A DNA stretch of 64,000 nucleotides. Origin: JAJAZB01 sp964244295 (GTDB lineage: Bacteria > Bacteroidota > Bacteroidia > Cytophagales > Spirosomataceae). The stretch spans positions 1 to 64,000 of the forward strand of contig CAXTIG010000019.1 of assembly GCA_964244295.1 (NCBI GenBank), read 5' to 3'. This document shows, one piece after another, positions 48,991-58,318 of the stretch. The first letter of the stretch is position 1; the number at the start of each line of letters is the position of its first letter. The notes under the pieces were generated by a model that saw nothing but the letters and a program-made list of their open reading frames with translations, was not told the DNA's origin and ran no database searches. The translations under genes and the position numbers were made by a program.

Positions 48991-49290
48991 ATGGAAGTTC
49001 TCTGCGTAAACGGCAAATTCCCGGCCCCCGTCCTGGCCTTCTACGCCCAGTTTGGCGTTCAGATTCCGAAAGAAGACACGATTTACACCGTCCGGCAGGT
49101 AAAGCGCCACACCACCGGCGAGACCGGCGTGTTGCTGGCCGAAATTCAAAACCCCGACGTGCCCGTGCGGCACCCCGTGCTGGGCGAAACCTGGTTTGAA
49201 CCGACCTTCAACCTTACCCGTTTCCGGAATTTGTTGGGCGAGCCGGTTCGGGAGGAAGAGGAGGAGTTGAAGATGGTTAAAGAGGTTTGA
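48991..49290 (+). CDS. Small conserved hypothetical protein
   Basis: A 99-residue soluble protein with alternating short strands: M-E-V-L-C-V-N-G-K-F, then D-T-I-Y-T-V-R-Q-V-K-R-H, G-V-L-L-A-E-I-Q-N, a Trp in G-E-T-W-F-E-P-T-F-N-L-T-R-F, and an acidic C terminus (E-E-E-E-E-L-K). This pattern is met in small Bacteroidota proteins of unknown function, sometimes near mobile DNA. It has its own promoter match. No function is assigned. Confidence 0.6.
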   Translation: MEVLCVNGKFPAPVLAFYAQFGVQIPKEDTIYTVRQVKRHTTGETGVLLAEIQNPDVPVRHPVLGETWFEPTFNLTRFRNLLGEPVREEEEELKMVKEV

Positions 49291-49340
49291 TGCTTGGGAA
49301 CACCAACTCGGTTAGGATCTTGGTTATTCTAACAAAAAGA

Positions 49341-49449
49341 AGATTGTCATCCCGACGCAGGTGGGATCTCGCCGAAATACCGAACACTTGGCTATCATCA
49401 AGGAATCAGAAGGGCCAACGAGATCCCACCTGCGTCGGGATGACAATCT
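49341..49449. repeat. Perfect 31-bp inverted repeat, GTCATCCCGACGCAGG type
   Basis: Arms at 49341-49371 and 49419-49449 match exactly. The surrounding A-rich and T-rich flanks (AAAAAGA before, CCTTTTT after) also pair, so this copy could terminate transcription from both convergent genes. A related copy is at 57730. Confidence 0.92.
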
Positions 49450-49503
49450 CCTTTTTGCAAATTCTAAACGGGTTCGCCTTTCAAACCGTCCAACTTTTCA
49501 AAC

Positions 49504-49857
49504 CTATTCCGCCACGCTCGTCGTCCGCTTTTCGGCGTACTCATCACCCAGACGGGTGAGGGTTTCGGCTAGTTCCTGGACACGTTGAGCGGTGAAATTT
49601 TCCGCTTTCGGAACGGCGTCGGAGGTTAGTTTTCCAAGATTTTGCAGGGCCTGCCCGATGCTGGCGGGGTCGCCTTCGGCCAGTACGTCCTTGAAGGCTT
49701 CAAGTTGGTCGGCGATTTCGGGAAAGCCTTTTTCCTGAAGGGTGTTAATCAACCCGTCGAGCAATTCGGGCGCTTCGTCGCGAAACGCTTCGGGATTATG
49801 ATTCAGCGCCTCGGTAACCCGGGCCACTTGGTTGGTGTACGCGGCTTGGTCGGCCAT
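49504..49857 (-). CDS. Helical hypothetical protein, downstream member of a tandem pair
   Basis: A 117-residue mainly helical acidic protein. It aligns end to end with its 117-residue neighbour at 49920-50273 (E-A-P-E-L-L-D-G-L-I-N-T-L-Q-E-K-G-F-P-E-I with A-A-P-G-L-F-S-Q-W-I-D-F-L-Q-G-Q-G-L-D-E-V; both then A-D-x-L-E, I/V-x-Q-A/S-L-Q-N-L). The pair arose by tandem duplication. There is no signal, membrane segment or enzyme motif. A cytoplasmic stress or scaffold role is a guess. Confidence 0.6.
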   Translation of the reverse strand: MADQAAYTNQVARVTEALNHNPEAFRDEAPELLDGLINTLQEKGFPEIADQLEAFKDVLAEGDPASIGQALQNLGKLTSDAVPKAENFTAQRVQELAETLTRLGDEYAEKRTTSVAE

Positions 49858-49919
49858 GATGTGTGGTTTTTTAGTTGATGAAGAAAAAAGAGTCGATAGA
49901 AAAAGGCATTTGCTAACGA

Positions 49920-50273
49920 CTATCGACTGACGCCGTCGGCCCGTTGTTCCAGTTGCTGAAGGGCGCGGGCCAGTTCGCCGAGGTGGATGGCCACCGAGCC
50001 TTGCGCGGTTTCGGCGGCGGTATCCAGATGGCCAATCAGGTTTTGCAGGCTCTGACTTACCGCCGGACCATCGTTGGCGTTGACGAATCCCTGGAGTTGC
50101 TCCAGTTCGTCGGCCACCTCGTCGAGGCCCTGGCCTTGCAGAAAATCAATCCACTGGGAGAACAAGCCGGGAGCGGCTTCGGTGAGGGTTTCGATGTCCT
50201 GCCCCAGAAAATCGGTGGTTTGGGTCAGGCGTTTTACCTGTTCAATTTGGGCGTGTTCGAGTTGGGTTGCCAT
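49920..50273 (-). CDS. Helical hypothetical protein, upstream member of a tandem pair
   Basis: A 117-residue helical acidic protein with the start at 50273 (M-A-T-Q-L-E-H-A-Q-I-E-Q-V-K-R); 12 further residues from 50309 are not shared by its paralogue. It is homologous over its whole length to the protein at 49504-49857, 62 bases downstream, and probably cotranscribed. The sequence pattern A-D-E-L-E-Q-L-Q-G-F-V-N-A-N-D-G-P-A-V-S-Q-S-L is shared with that copy at spacing but differs in most residues, so the duplication is not recent. Confidence 0.6.
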   Translation of the reverse strand: MATQLEHAQIEQVKRLTQTTDFLGQDIETLTEAAPGLFSQWIDFLQGQGLDEVADELEQLQGFVNANDGPAVSQSLQNLIGHLDTAAETAQGSVAIHLGELARALQQLEQRADGVSR

Positions 50274-50380
50274 GCGGTGCGTTTGAAAAATGAAGTGTAC
50301 GTTAAGCATTCTTAAAAAACGGTACCAGCCCGGTCGTCCAAACCGGCAGGACGTTTATCTTTCGGGAAAAACTTCATCCC

Positions 50381-50821
50381 ATGCGCTTGCTTCCGCTCCT
50401 GCTCACGAGCCTGTTCCTGACCGCCGGGAGCGCCTCCGCCCAACAACGCCTGCTCTACACCAGCGCCGACCTGCCCGGCACGCTGCCCGCCAAACCCGTC
50501 AAGTCCATTCGGGGCGGGGCGCTGACCCGTTACTTCACGGTTCGTTACCAGGACGGCACCGAGGAGCGCGTTCCCAAAACGTCCGTCTGGGGTTACGTGG
50601 ATAAGAAAAACCGCACCTTCCAGCGGATGAAGCACAATTTTATGGAAGTGGCTAAAATCGGTGAGGTGGTCGAGTATGTTTCCCATGAATTGCGATTCGT
50701 TGGACACCCGCTTCACACGATCCCAGTCGTAAATCATTACTTCAGTAAAACCCTCGACAGCCCCGTGTACGCCAGCCGAAAAAAAGCCCTGCGGATGCCA
50801 GCCGAAGTTGAAAATCCTTGA
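50381..50821 (+). CDS. Exported hypothetical protein
   Basis: A 146-residue secreted protein with a clear signal peptide (L-L-P-L-L-L-T-S-L-F-L-T-A-G-S-A-S-A-Q). The mature part is short-stranded, with V-K-S-I-R-G-G-A-L-T-R-Y-F-T-V-R-Y-Q-D-G-T and V-W-G-Y-V-D-K-K-N-R-T-F-Q-R. No cysteines or known motif are seen. The near -7 match TATCTTTC (50356-50363) lies 18 bases before the ATG. A terminator follows. Function unknown. Confidence 0.6.
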   Translation: MRLLPLLLTSLFLTAGSASAQQRLLYTSADLPGTLPAKPVKSIRGGALTRYFTVRYQDGTEERVPKTSVWGYVDKKNRTFQRMKHNFMEVAKIGEVVEYVSHELRFVGHPLHTIPVVNHYFSKTLDSPVYASRKKALRMPAEVENP

Positions 50822-50849
50822 TTCTCAAACCAATCCATTTAAACTCCCC

Positions 50850-50889
50850 GCCCGATTGTTTGACTCAGAACCAATCGGGCTTTATTTTT
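50850..50889 (+). terminator. Intrinsic terminator
   Basis: GCCCGATTG (50850-50858) and CAATCGGGC (50872-50880) pair and are followed by TTTATTTTT. It lies 29 bases after the exported protein gene and before the acyl-CoA dehydrogenase gene. Confidence 0.88.
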
Positions 50890-50924
50890 GGTAAAACAGC
50901 ACCCTGCTAAACCTCCGAACTTGC

Positions 50925-52718
50925 ATGGCTTCCCAAACCTTTTCCCGGCGTAACCTCAACTTCCTCCTCCACGAAGTTTTTAAGTCGGAAGAACTCACCC
51001 AATACGCGTACTTCCAGGAATTCAACCGCGAGGCCTTCGACATGGTCCTCGATTCGGCCACCGAGATTTCGGAGAAAATTCTTTACCCGGCCTTCACCGA
51101 AGCCGACCGCAACGCCCCCGAACTAGAAGCGGGCGGCGTGAAAGTTCACCCCGCCGTGGGGCGTTTTCTAACCGCCGTGGGCGAAGCGGGACTGATTGGG
51201 GCCGGTTTTTCGGTCGAACACCAGGGGCAGCAATTGCCGGAATTGATTAATTCGGCGGCGGGCTTCATCCTCGGCGCGGGCAATAACTCACTCATCATGT
51301 TTCGGGGACTGACCGAAGGAGCCGCCCACCTGATTCTGTCATTCGGCTCGCCCGAACTCATCGATGCCTACGTGCCAAAGATGCTCGCTGGAAAATGGAC
51401 CGGCACCATGTGCCTGACCGAACCACAGGCCGGCAGCGCCCTGTCGGACATCACCACCAGCGCCAGCCCCCAGCCCGACGGCAGCTACCAAATCAAGGGC
51501 CAGAAAGTCTTTATTTCAGCGGGCGAACACGACCAGACCGATAACATCGTCCACCTCGTGCTGGCCCGCATCGAGGGCGCGCCGAAGGGCACGAAGGGGA
51601 TTTCGTTGTTTGTAGTTCCGAAAAAACGGGCAAGCGGCGAGGCCAATGATGTAACGCCCACGGGCCTGTACCACAAAATGGGGCAAAAGGCCACGCCCGC
51701 CATGCACCTCACGTTTGGCGAGCGCGACGACTGCCAGGGTTTTCTGGTTGGTGAAGTTCACAAGGGCCTGACGTACATGTTTCAGATGATGAACGAGGCA
51801 CGCATCGGCGTGGGGATGTGCGGGGCGTACATCGCCTCGGCGGCGTACTACGCCTCGCTACGCTACGCCAACGAGCGCCCGCAGGGACGACGTCTCAACA
51901 ACAAAAATCCCGACGAACCACCCACGCTCATCATCAACCACCCCGACGTGCGCCGGATGCTGCTGTTTCAAAAAGCGGTGGTGGAAGGCTCGCTGGCGCT
52001 GATTTTCCAAGCCTGCCGCTACTACGATCTGGCCCGCGTAACCGAAGGCGAGGAAAAAGAAGCCAACGAATTACTCGTCGACCTGCTCATGCCGGTGGTG
52101 AAAACCTACCCCACTGAAATGGGCATCCGGGCCGTGAGCGAGGGCTTGCAGGTGCTGGGCGGCTACGGCTACACCGAAGATTTCCCGCTCGAACAATACT
52201 ACCGCGACATCCGCATCACGAGCATTTACGAAGGCACTACCACCATTCAAGGACTGGATTTGCTGGCCCGGAAGGTGATTCAGAAAGAAGGCAAGGGCCT
52301 GCAACTCCTCGTGGGTGAGATGACCCAAACCCTCGAAGCGGCCCGCACCTTCGACGACCTCAAACCCTACGCCGCCAAGTTGGAAGAAGAAATTGCCCGG
52401 CTCCAACACGTGACCAGCCACCTGCTCGGCATTCTGGCCACTGGCGACGCCGAACGGGCCTGCCTGGACGCCACGCTGTACCTGGAACTGTTCGGGAATG
52501 TGGCCGTAGGCTGGCAGTGGCTCAAGCAGGCCGTGGTGGCCAAACAGGCACTCGTGACCGGCTCCCCGGCGGGCGACGAGGCCCTGTTTTACGAAGCCAA
52601 ACTCCACACGATGAAGTTTTATTTTCACTACGAACTGCCCAAAACCCTCGGCCTGGCCGTCCGCCTGACCGACCCGGAGGCGCTTACGCTGCCAAGTGAG
52701 GCGGTGGTGATGGTATAA
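50925..52718 (+). CDS. Acyl-CoA dehydrogenase
   Basis: A 597-residue FAD enzyme that introduces the first double bond in fatty-acid beta-oxidation. The length (about 200 residues more than the 380-residue short-chain enzymes) and the C-terminal helical extension (after L-A-R-K-V-I-Q-K-E) place it in the FadE5 / AcdB-like long group. Blocks seen: M-C-L-T-E-P-Q-A-G-S-A-L-S-D, K-V-F-I-S-A-G-E-H-D, Q-V-L-G-G-Y-G-Y-T-E-D-F-P-L-E-Q-Y-Y-R-D and the catalytic-glutamate block I-Y-E-G-T-T-T-I-Q-G. It is flanked by terminator-like structures and probably stands alone. A thiolase and an acyl-CoA-ligase-like gene are 9-11 kb away. Confidence 0.93.
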   Translation: MASQTFSRRNLNFLLHEVFKSEELTQYAYFQEFNREAFDMVLDSATEISEKILYPAFTEADRNAPELEAGGVKVHPAVGRFLTAVGEAGLIGAGFSVEHQGQQLPELINSAAGFILGAGNNSLIMFRGLTEGAAHLILSFGSPELIDAYVPKMLAGKWTGTMCLTEPQAGSALSDITTSASPQPDGSYQIKGQKVFISAGEHDQTDNIVHLVLARIEGAPKGTKGISLFVVPKKRASGEANDVTPTGLYHKMGQKATPAMHLTFGERDDCQGFLVGEVHKGLTYMFQMMNEARIGVGMCGAYIASAAYYASLRYANERPQGRRLNNKNPDEPPTLIINHPDVRRMLLFQKAVVEGSLALIFQACRYYDLARVTEGEEKEANELLVDLLMPVVKTYPTEMGIRAVSEGLQVLGGYGYTEDFPLEQYYRDIRITSIYEGTTTIQGLDLLARKVIQKEGKGLQLLVGEMTQTLEAARTFDDLKPYAAKLEEEIARLQHVTSHLLGILATGDAERACLDATLYLELFGNVAVGWQWLKQAVVAKQALVTGSPAGDEALFYEAKLHTMKFYFHYELPKTLGLAVRLTDPEALTLPSEAVVMV

Positions 52719-52725
52719 ACGAAAC

Positions 52726-52838
52726 CCCTACGGCTGTCATCCAGAGCGCAGCGAAGGACCTTTCGCCCCAGACCTCTAAACGGGTTGGAAGGTAGCCGCG
52801 AAAGGTCCTTCGCTGCGCTCTGGATGACAGCCGTAGGG
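52726..52838. repeat. Perfect 41-bp inverted repeat, GTCATCCAGAGCGCAGCGAA family
   Basis: Arms at 52726-52766 and 52798-52838 are exact reverse complements; the loop is 31 bases. It lies between the convergent acyl-CoA dehydrogenase and AsmA-like genes. The copy at 61121 shares the core but has different outer bases. Confidence 0.94.
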
Positions 52839-52846
52839 TTTGGTTT

Positions 52847-55438
52847 TTACTTCTGCGTCGGCGGAATCGACACTTTATTTTCAGCCGCCTTCACCGAATC
52901 GACGGCGGTTTCGGGTTTGCGGCGGCCCAGACGGTCGAGGCGGATTTTCATTTCTCCGCTTTCGTCGCTGGCCCGCAGGAATACGTTCGATCCTTTGAAG
53001 GGATCGTGCTCGGTGAGCAGGTAGGTCGAATCGCGGCGGCGCAGGTTGCTCAGCGGCACCTGAATCCGAAGGTTGGTGCGGGTGGAGTCGAGGCTGTAGC
53101 GCCCGTCGATAAACAGCGTCAGCACCGACGATTCCACCTCCATCTGGTCAATCTGAATGTCCTGTCCGCGCAACCGGAAGTGGTTTTGAATGGTGGCAAA
53201 CCGGACGTTGTCGAAATCCCGCCGTTTGAAGATAAATTTTTGCAGCCGTTTCAAGGGGGCAAATTTAATCAGTTCGCCGTCGCGGAGCTGGATGCGCATA
53301 TCGCCCCGCATGGTTTCGGGCAGGGGGCCGTAATCGGTGTCGAGGGCGGCCCGAAACGTCCCTTCCGAAGACCATTGCCCCCGGATTTGCTGCGCCGTGA
53401 TGGTGGGTTGTCCGAAGTTTTCAAAGGCAGTGAAAATATCCTCGATCTGCGCATTTTTGATCGTACACGAGGCCGTCAGCAGGCTGGGGCGCTGGTCGAG
53501 GTAATCCACCCGGCCCCGCACCCGAAACGTTCCGCCGAAGGCGTCCATTCCCACGTCATTTATTTTCAACAGTTTACTGTTGAGCAGCAATTGACCACGC
53601 AGGTTGCGGGCGGCAAATTTCCGGTACCGGAACCGATCTAATTGCAGTTTCAAATCGGCTTCGATGCGCTCCACCACCTGGTCGATGCTCAGGGCGACGC
53701 GGTGCCGACGGGCAGCGCGAGGACGAACTTCGGTCGCGGTTTGCCCCGGCTGGAAACGCGAGGCATCCACTTCAAAATCTTCGGAGCGGATACTAGCCGA
53801 AGCAACCAGTTTCTGGTTTGGCACGGCCAGAAAAGGAATCAGTTGCCGCACCAGCCCGTCGATGTGGAGCGGACTACCGTTGGCGCTGGCGTGAAAATCA
53901 CGCACCCAAGCGTCTTTTTCGTTGAAGTACACTTCGCCCCCAATTTTAGTCAATTGCACCTTCCGGGGCAGGTAGTAAAAAACGCCCCCTTTGACCTGCA
54001 CTTTTCCAGCAAGTGTACCCCGCAAACGCCCCGTCCGGCGGTCGAAAACGTTGGAAACTTCGCCCCGAAACCGCACGTCGGCGGTGGCGAAGCCATCCCC
54101 AAATCGGTAGGTAGCCGAGGTAAGGCGTTCGTTGAGCGAATCGAGCGGCGTGGACGCGTGAATGAGCATAGTCGCCACGGGCCGGATAAGGTTGTCGACT
54201 TGCAACCTGCCGCTCACGGGCACGAGGCCTTCCCAGGTTCCCCGCACGTTATTGAATTTCACCCGCGAGTTGACATCGTCGCGGGGCCGGGCCGGGTTTA
54301 CGTGGTTGGTAAACGTGCCCTGGGTACGCAGGTTGGTCAGTTCGCCCACCAGCGTACGAAACCGGAACGTGTCGAGGTCGAAGGCCACATCGACGGCGGG
54401 TGGATCGCCGGGCCCGGCGGCCCCCGATAGCCGCACGTCGAGCGTCCGCACCACGGGAAAGGCTCCGAACTTGCCCATGACCCGTTGCAGGTGGGGCGTG
54501 ATGAGCGCCAGGCCCCGGCGCAGCGGCAGGGTATCGGCCTGAAAACGCAGGTCGAGGCGGGGAACCGAATCGTTCGGAAACTTGAACTGCCCACTGATGC
54601 GCACCAGATCGGTGGCGGTACGCAGGGTCGACGGGTCGACCATCAACCGGCGCTCGTCCGGATCGAAGCGGGCGTGCAGAGCCAGGTTGGTGGCGCGGTT
54701 GCTCAGGTACGGCCCCTGCGCGGCGTTGAAGGTCAGTCCACTGAAATACACCGGCCCAACCAGGTGAATGGCGTGGGCATCGTCCGTATCTTCCAGGGTT
54801 AAACGAACGTCCTGAAAACGAGCGGCAAAGGTTTTATTCCGTCGCCCGTCGCGGAAACGTACGCGTACATCGCGCAGCCGCCCCCGGTGCAGGTAACTCA
54901 GCAGGTCGTCGGGCAAATCGCCGGTTGATTTTGAAGCCGCCTTTGTCGTGTCGACGTGGCTAAGGCTGAAATTGGTTCGCCCGCTGGAGTCGATGAGCAG
55001 GTCGATTTTCGCTCCGGTGATCGATACATTTCGCAGGCGCAAATCCGGCCCGAACAGGCCCCAGAAGCCCACTTTCAAATTCATCTCGCGGGCGCTGAGG
55101 AGTTCGGTGCGATGGCGGGGAAAATCAGCGTCGCGCAGGTGGACATCGCGCAGGGTCACGATCAGGCCCGGAATCCAGGTTTCCGCCGGGTCGCGCTCAA
55201 AGGCTGCCCGGTAGTAACCCACCGTCAGGGTGCCGTTGAGTTGCCGTTTTAAATACGTTTGGAGGTTGCGGAAAATGGCATCCTGGTACAGCCAGAGTAC
55301 CCCCGCCAACAGCCCCAGCACCCCAACCATTCCAGCCGCTGCCCAACCGACTACGCGCAAAACACGCCGCCAGAGCGGGCGTTGTGGATTATCGCCCTGG
55401 TGGGTTGAAGTAGGAGAAGGAGGAGGTGTGGAATTCAT
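52847..55438 (-). CDS. AsmA-like envelope protein
   Basis: An 863-residue protein with one N-terminal membrane helix (V-V-G-W-A-A-A-G-M-V-G-V-L-G-L-L-A-G-V-L-W-L split by Gly), then a very long beta-rich periplasmic part: repeated strand pairs such as L-R-L-R-N-V-S-I-T-G-A-K-I-D-L-L and I-R-G-Q-W-S-S-E-G-T-F. This is the AsmA/TamB-like pattern of bridge proteins that carry phospholipids between the membranes. The C terminus (Y-L-L-T-E-H-D-P-F-K-G) is specific to Bacteroidota. The start at 55438 is chosen because 80 upstream residues are not signal-like. It is divergent from the dipeptidyl peptidase gene. Confidence 0.8.
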   Translation of the reverse strand: MNSTPPPSPTSTHQGDNPQRPLWRRVLRVVGWAAAGMVGVLGLLAGVLWLYQDAIFRNLQTYLKRQLNGTLTVGYYRAAFERDPAETWIPGLIVTLRDVHLRDADFPRHRTELLSAREMNLKVGFWGLFGPDLRLRNVSITGAKIDLLIDSSGRTNFSLSHVDTTKAASKSTGDLPDDLLSYLHRGRLRDVRVRFRDGRRNKTFAARFQDVRLTLEDTDDAHAIHLVGPVYFSGLTFNAAQGPYLSNRATNLALHARFDPDERRLMVDPSTLRTATDLVRISGQFKFPNDSVPRLDLRFQADTLPLRRGLALITPHLQRVMGKFGAFPVVRTLDVRLSGAAGPGDPPAVDVAFDLDTFRFRTLVGELTNLRTQGTFTNHVNPARPRDDVNSRVKFNNVRGTWEGLVPVSGRLQVDNLIRPVATMLIHASTPLDSLNERLTSATYRFGDGFATADVRFRGEVSNVFDRRTGRLRGTLAGKVQVKGGVFYYLPRKVQLTKIGGEVYFNEKDAWVRDFHASANGSPLHIDGLVRQLIPFLAVPNQKLVASASIRSEDFEVDASRFQPGQTATEVRPRAARRHRVALSIDQVVERIEADLKLQLDRFRYRKFAARNLRGQLLLNSKLLKINDVGMDAFGGTFRVRGRVDYLDQRPSLLTASCTIKNAQIEDIFTAFENFGQPTITAQQIRGQWSSEGTFRAALDTDYGPLPETMRGDMRIQLRDGELIKFAPLKRLQKFIFKRRDFDNVRFATIQNHFRLRGQDIQIDQMEVESSVLTLFIDGRYSLDSTRTNLRIQVPLSNLRRRDSTYLLTEHDPFKGSNVFLRASDESGEMKIRLDRLGRRKPETAVDSVKAAENKVSIPPTQK

Positions 55439-55554
55439 AGAAACAAACCCAAGCGATAGCAAAACCCATACCTCGCCCCGGTTTCCACATCCGGGGGAAA
55501 ACTCGTAAACTTGTCTTTTCATTCTCCAAACTCCGAATAGACCCGATTTTACGC

Positions 55555-57681
55555 ATGAAAAAATTGACCTGGTTCGTGGCCCTGAGCGCGTTGGCAACGA
55601 CCACCCTGGCCCAAACCAAGACTCCCCTGACCACCGCCCAAATGCTGCGCGCTGGCAAAACCGAGGTGGTTCAGCCACTGCCAGCCGTACTCGGCTGGGC
55701 TGACGATACCCACTACCTGCTCCGAAAAGATGGGAAATCCGTGTCGGTCGATGCCAAAACCGGACAGGAAACCGACTACACCGCGCCCAAATCCGCCGCT
55801 ACGAGTACCAACGGCTCCGTTTTAGCAAAAAACGGGGATATTTTTTACCGATCGGAAGGCAAGGAAGACCTTCAACTCACCAAAACCCCCAACGAACCGG
55901 AACGTAATCCCACCCTCTCGCCCGACGGCAAGTTCGTGGCCTTCACCCGCAAAGACGGCAATTTGTACGTGGTCGAAACCGCCACGGCTAAGGAAACCCG
56001 CCTCACCAATGACGGCTCCGAGGTGGTGTACAACGGCTACGCGGCCTGGGTGTACTGGGAAGAAATCTTCGGGCGTCCCTCCGCCTACAAAGCTTTCTGG
56101 TGGTCGCCGACGAGCAAGCACCTCGCCTACATGCGCTTCGATGAAGCCAAAGTGCCCATGTTTCCGATTTACAGTTCGACCGGCCAGCACGGCAGCATCG
56201 AGCGCACGCGCTACCCCAAAGCGGGCGATGCCAACCCGGAGGTGACCGCCCGCGTCGTATCCATCCCCGATTTTAAATCGGCTACGGTGGATTTCGACCC
56301 CAAAGCCGACCAGTATTTCGGCACACCCTTCTGGACACCCGATGGCTCGGCCTTCTGGATGCAGTGGATGAACCGGGGCCAGGACAACCTGAAATTTTAC
56401 GCCGTCAACCCCGCCAGCGGTGCGAAAACCGAACTCTACGACGAGAAACAAAAAACCTGGGTCGACTGGTACGAGAACGTAGAATTTCTGAAAGACGGCA
56501 AGCACTTCCTGCTGCAATCAGACCGCGACGGCTGGTCGCACCTGTACCTTCACACACTGGACGGCAAGGTAAAAACCCAGCTTACCCAGGGAAAATGGAC
56601 GGTCAAAGACGTCGCTTGGATCGACGAAAAAGGCCAGATGGTGTACTTCACGACCCGCAAGGACAACTCGGCCCGGTACGATTTGTACAAAGTAAAATTC
56701 GACGGAAAGGGCCTTCAGCGCCTTACTTTCGGCGACTTTACGCACGACGTGAAGCTTTCTCCCAACGGCAGTTATTTCCTGACGACTTACTCCAACGTGC
56801 AAACCCCGCCCAAACTGGCGTTGGTCGATAAAACCGGGAAAGTGCTGCGCGAATTGGCCGACTCCAAAGGCCCGACCTTCGCCACGACCGAATTTGCCCC
56901 CAGCGAACTAGTGCGCGTCAAAACTCCCGACGGCTTCGAGTTGCCCGTGCGCATTACCTGGCCCACCAACCTCGACCCCACCAAAAAATACCCCGTGCTG
57001 ATTAGCATTTACGGCGGCCCCAACGCGGGCACCGTGTACGACGGCTGGCGCTGGAGCGGACAAAATCAATGGTGGGCGAAGGAAGGCCTGATTCAGGTCA
57101 GTTGCGACCACCGGGGTTCGGGGCACTTCGGCAAGGAAGGCCAGGATTACCTGCACCGCAACCTGGGCAAGTGGGAAATCGCCGACTACAGCGAAGTGGT
57201 GAAATGGCTGCGCGGCAAGCCCTTCGTCGATTCCTCAAAAATCGCCATCACCGGCTTCAGCTACGGCGGCTACACCACCTGCCTGGCGCTCACCGCCGGA
57301 GCCAATTACTTCACCCACGGCCTGGCGGGTGGCAGCGTGACCTCCTGGGAATTGTACGATAGTCACTACACGGAGCGGTTTATGGACACCCCCGCCGAAA
57401 ACCCCGCAGGCTACAAAGCGGGTAGCGTACTCACCCACGCCGACAAGTACCGAGGTCTGCTCCGCCTCGTCCACGGTACCGGCGACGACAACGTTCACCT
57501 GCAAAACTCCCTGCAACTGGCCGACAAACTCGAAGACGGTGGCAAGCACTTCGAAATGATGTTTTACCCCGGCGGCAAACACGGTTGGACCGGCCCGAAG
57601 TGGCAGCATTTCCAAACCGAAAACAACCGGTTTATTTACCAAAATCTGCTGGGAAAACCGTTGGCGAAGGAGATGCAGTAA
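55555..57681 (+). CDS. Dipeptidyl peptidase IV (S9B)
   Basis: A 708-residue exported serine peptidase that removes X-Pro (and X-Ala) dipeptides from peptide N termini. A signal peptide ends T-T-L-A-Q. An N-terminal beta-propeller contains the double-glutamate anchor W-V-Y-W-E-E-I-F-G-R that binds the substrate N terminus and marks DPP IV. The catalytic triad is Ser569 (G-F-S-Y-G-G), Asp644 (G-T-G-D-D-N-V) and His676 (G-K-H-G-W). The length is normal. In the periplasm it would complete peptide breakdown for amino acid uptake. Confidence 0.95.
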   Translation: MKKLTWFVALSALATTTLAQTKTPLTTAQMLRAGKTEVVQPLPAVLGWADDTHYLLRKDGKSVSVDAKTGQETDYTAPKSAATSTNGSVLAKNGDIFYRSEGKEDLQLTKTPNEPERNPTLSPDGKFVAFTRKDGNLYVVETATAKETRLTNDGSEVVYNGYAAWVYWEEIFGRPSAYKAFWWSPTSKHLAYMRFDEAKVPMFPIYSSTGQHGSIERTRYPKAGDANPEVTARVVSIPDFKSATVDFDPKADQYFGTPFWTPDGSAFWMQWMNRGQDNLKFYAVNPASGAKTELYDEKQKTWVDWYENVEFLKDGKHFLLQSDRDGWSHLYLHTLDGKVKTQLTQGKWTVKDVAWIDEKGQMVYFTTRKDNSARYDLYKVKFDGKGLQRLTFGDFTHDVKLSPNGSYFLTTYSNVQTPPKLALVDKTGKVLRELADSKGPTFATTEFAPSELVRVKTPDGFELPVRITWPTNLDPTKKYPVLISIYGGPNAGTVYDGWRWSGQNQWWAKEGLIQVSCDHRGSGHFGKEGQDYLHRNLGKWEIADYSEVVKWLRGKPFVDSSKIAITGFSYGGYTTCLALTAGANYFTHGLAGGSVTSWELYDSHYTERFMDTPAENPAGYKAGSVLTHADKYRGLLRLVHGTGDDNVHLQNSLQLADKLEDGGKHFEMMFYPGGKHGWTGPKWQHFQTENNRFIYQNLLGKPLAKEMQ

Positions 57682-57729
57682 GAGTGAAAAAAATAAAATC
57701 CCGCCAGGGTTTTGAGTTGGCGGTCAATT

Positions 57730-57804
57730 GCACGCCGGTAGTTTTCAGGGTCTTGTCATCCCTCCTGCGTCGGGATGACAAGACCCTGAAAACTACCGGC
57801 GTGC
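57730..57804. repeat. Perfect 33-bp inverted repeat
   Basis: GCACGCCGGTAGTTTTCAGG begins the left arm (57730-57762), and the right arm (57772-57804) is its exact reverse complement, with a 9-base loop TCCTGCGTC. The core TTGTCATCCC is shared with the family at 49341. It lies between dipeptidyl peptidase IV and the DUF4870 gene. Confidence 0.93.
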
Positions 57805-57838
57805 TTACGGTTGGGTACTTTAATCCTCGTGGAGCAAC

Positions 57839-57876
57839 AAAAAGCGGCCTGGAAATACCTTCCAGGCCGCTTTTTT
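57839..57876. terminator. Bidirectional intrinsic terminator
   Basis: AAAAAGCGGCCTGGAA and TTCCAGGCCGCTTTTT pair around ATACC with A-rich and T-rich ends. It lies between the convergent dipeptidyl peptidase IV and DUF4870 genes, 16 bases from the latter's stop. Confidence 0.92.
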
Positions 57877-57892
57877 GTTTTCGACCAGCGAA

Positions 57893-58318
57893 TTATTTAA
57901 TCAACCGCCAATTGAACGGATACCGGTACATCTCGCCGTTGTTGGCCGCGATGCCCGCGATGATGACCAGCACCACATCGGCAATCCAGACCACGGGCAG
58001 AATCACGAAACCAACTCCGCAGGTGATGATACCCGCGAAAAGACAGCCCACAAAAATGACCGTCATCAGAATTTGAAAATTCAAGGCCTCCTTGCCGTGG
58101 TAATCCACGTAACTGGATTTGTCTTTGAAAATCAACCAGACAATCAACGGACCGAGCACCGATAAGCCACCCAAAAAACTGGCGACGATGCTGCTCAGGT
58201 GCGCCAGCATGGCCCAAAGTCGCTCGTCAGATTGGCTCAGGGCCACCTGACCCGGCTGGTTGAAGGGTGGATTGGGCGGGGGGTTAGGGGTTGGGGGGAG
58301 CAAAGGTGGTTCTTCCAT
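57893..58318 (-). CDS. DUF4870 domain-containing membrane protein
   Basis: A 141-residue protein. A proline-rich cytoplasmic N terminus (L-P-P-T-P-N-P-P-P-N-P-P-F) precedes the DUF4870/TIC20-like core: E-R-L-W-A-M-L-A-H-L-S-S-I, G-P-L-I-V-W-L-I-F-K-D-K-S, F-Q-I-L-M-T-V-I-F and a final helix ending N-G-E-M-Y-R-Y-P-F. About three to four membrane segments. The function of this common family is unknown. The start at 58318 begins the Pro-rich part; 16 more codons upstream are less protein-like. Confidence 0.85.
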   Translation of the reverse strand: MEEPPLLPPTPNPPPNPPFNQPGQVALSQSDERLWAMLAHLSSIVASFLGGLSVLGPLIVWLIFKDKSSYVDYHGKEALNFQILMTVIFVGCLFAGIITCGVGFVILPVVWIADVVLVIIAGIAANNGEMYRYPFNWRLIK

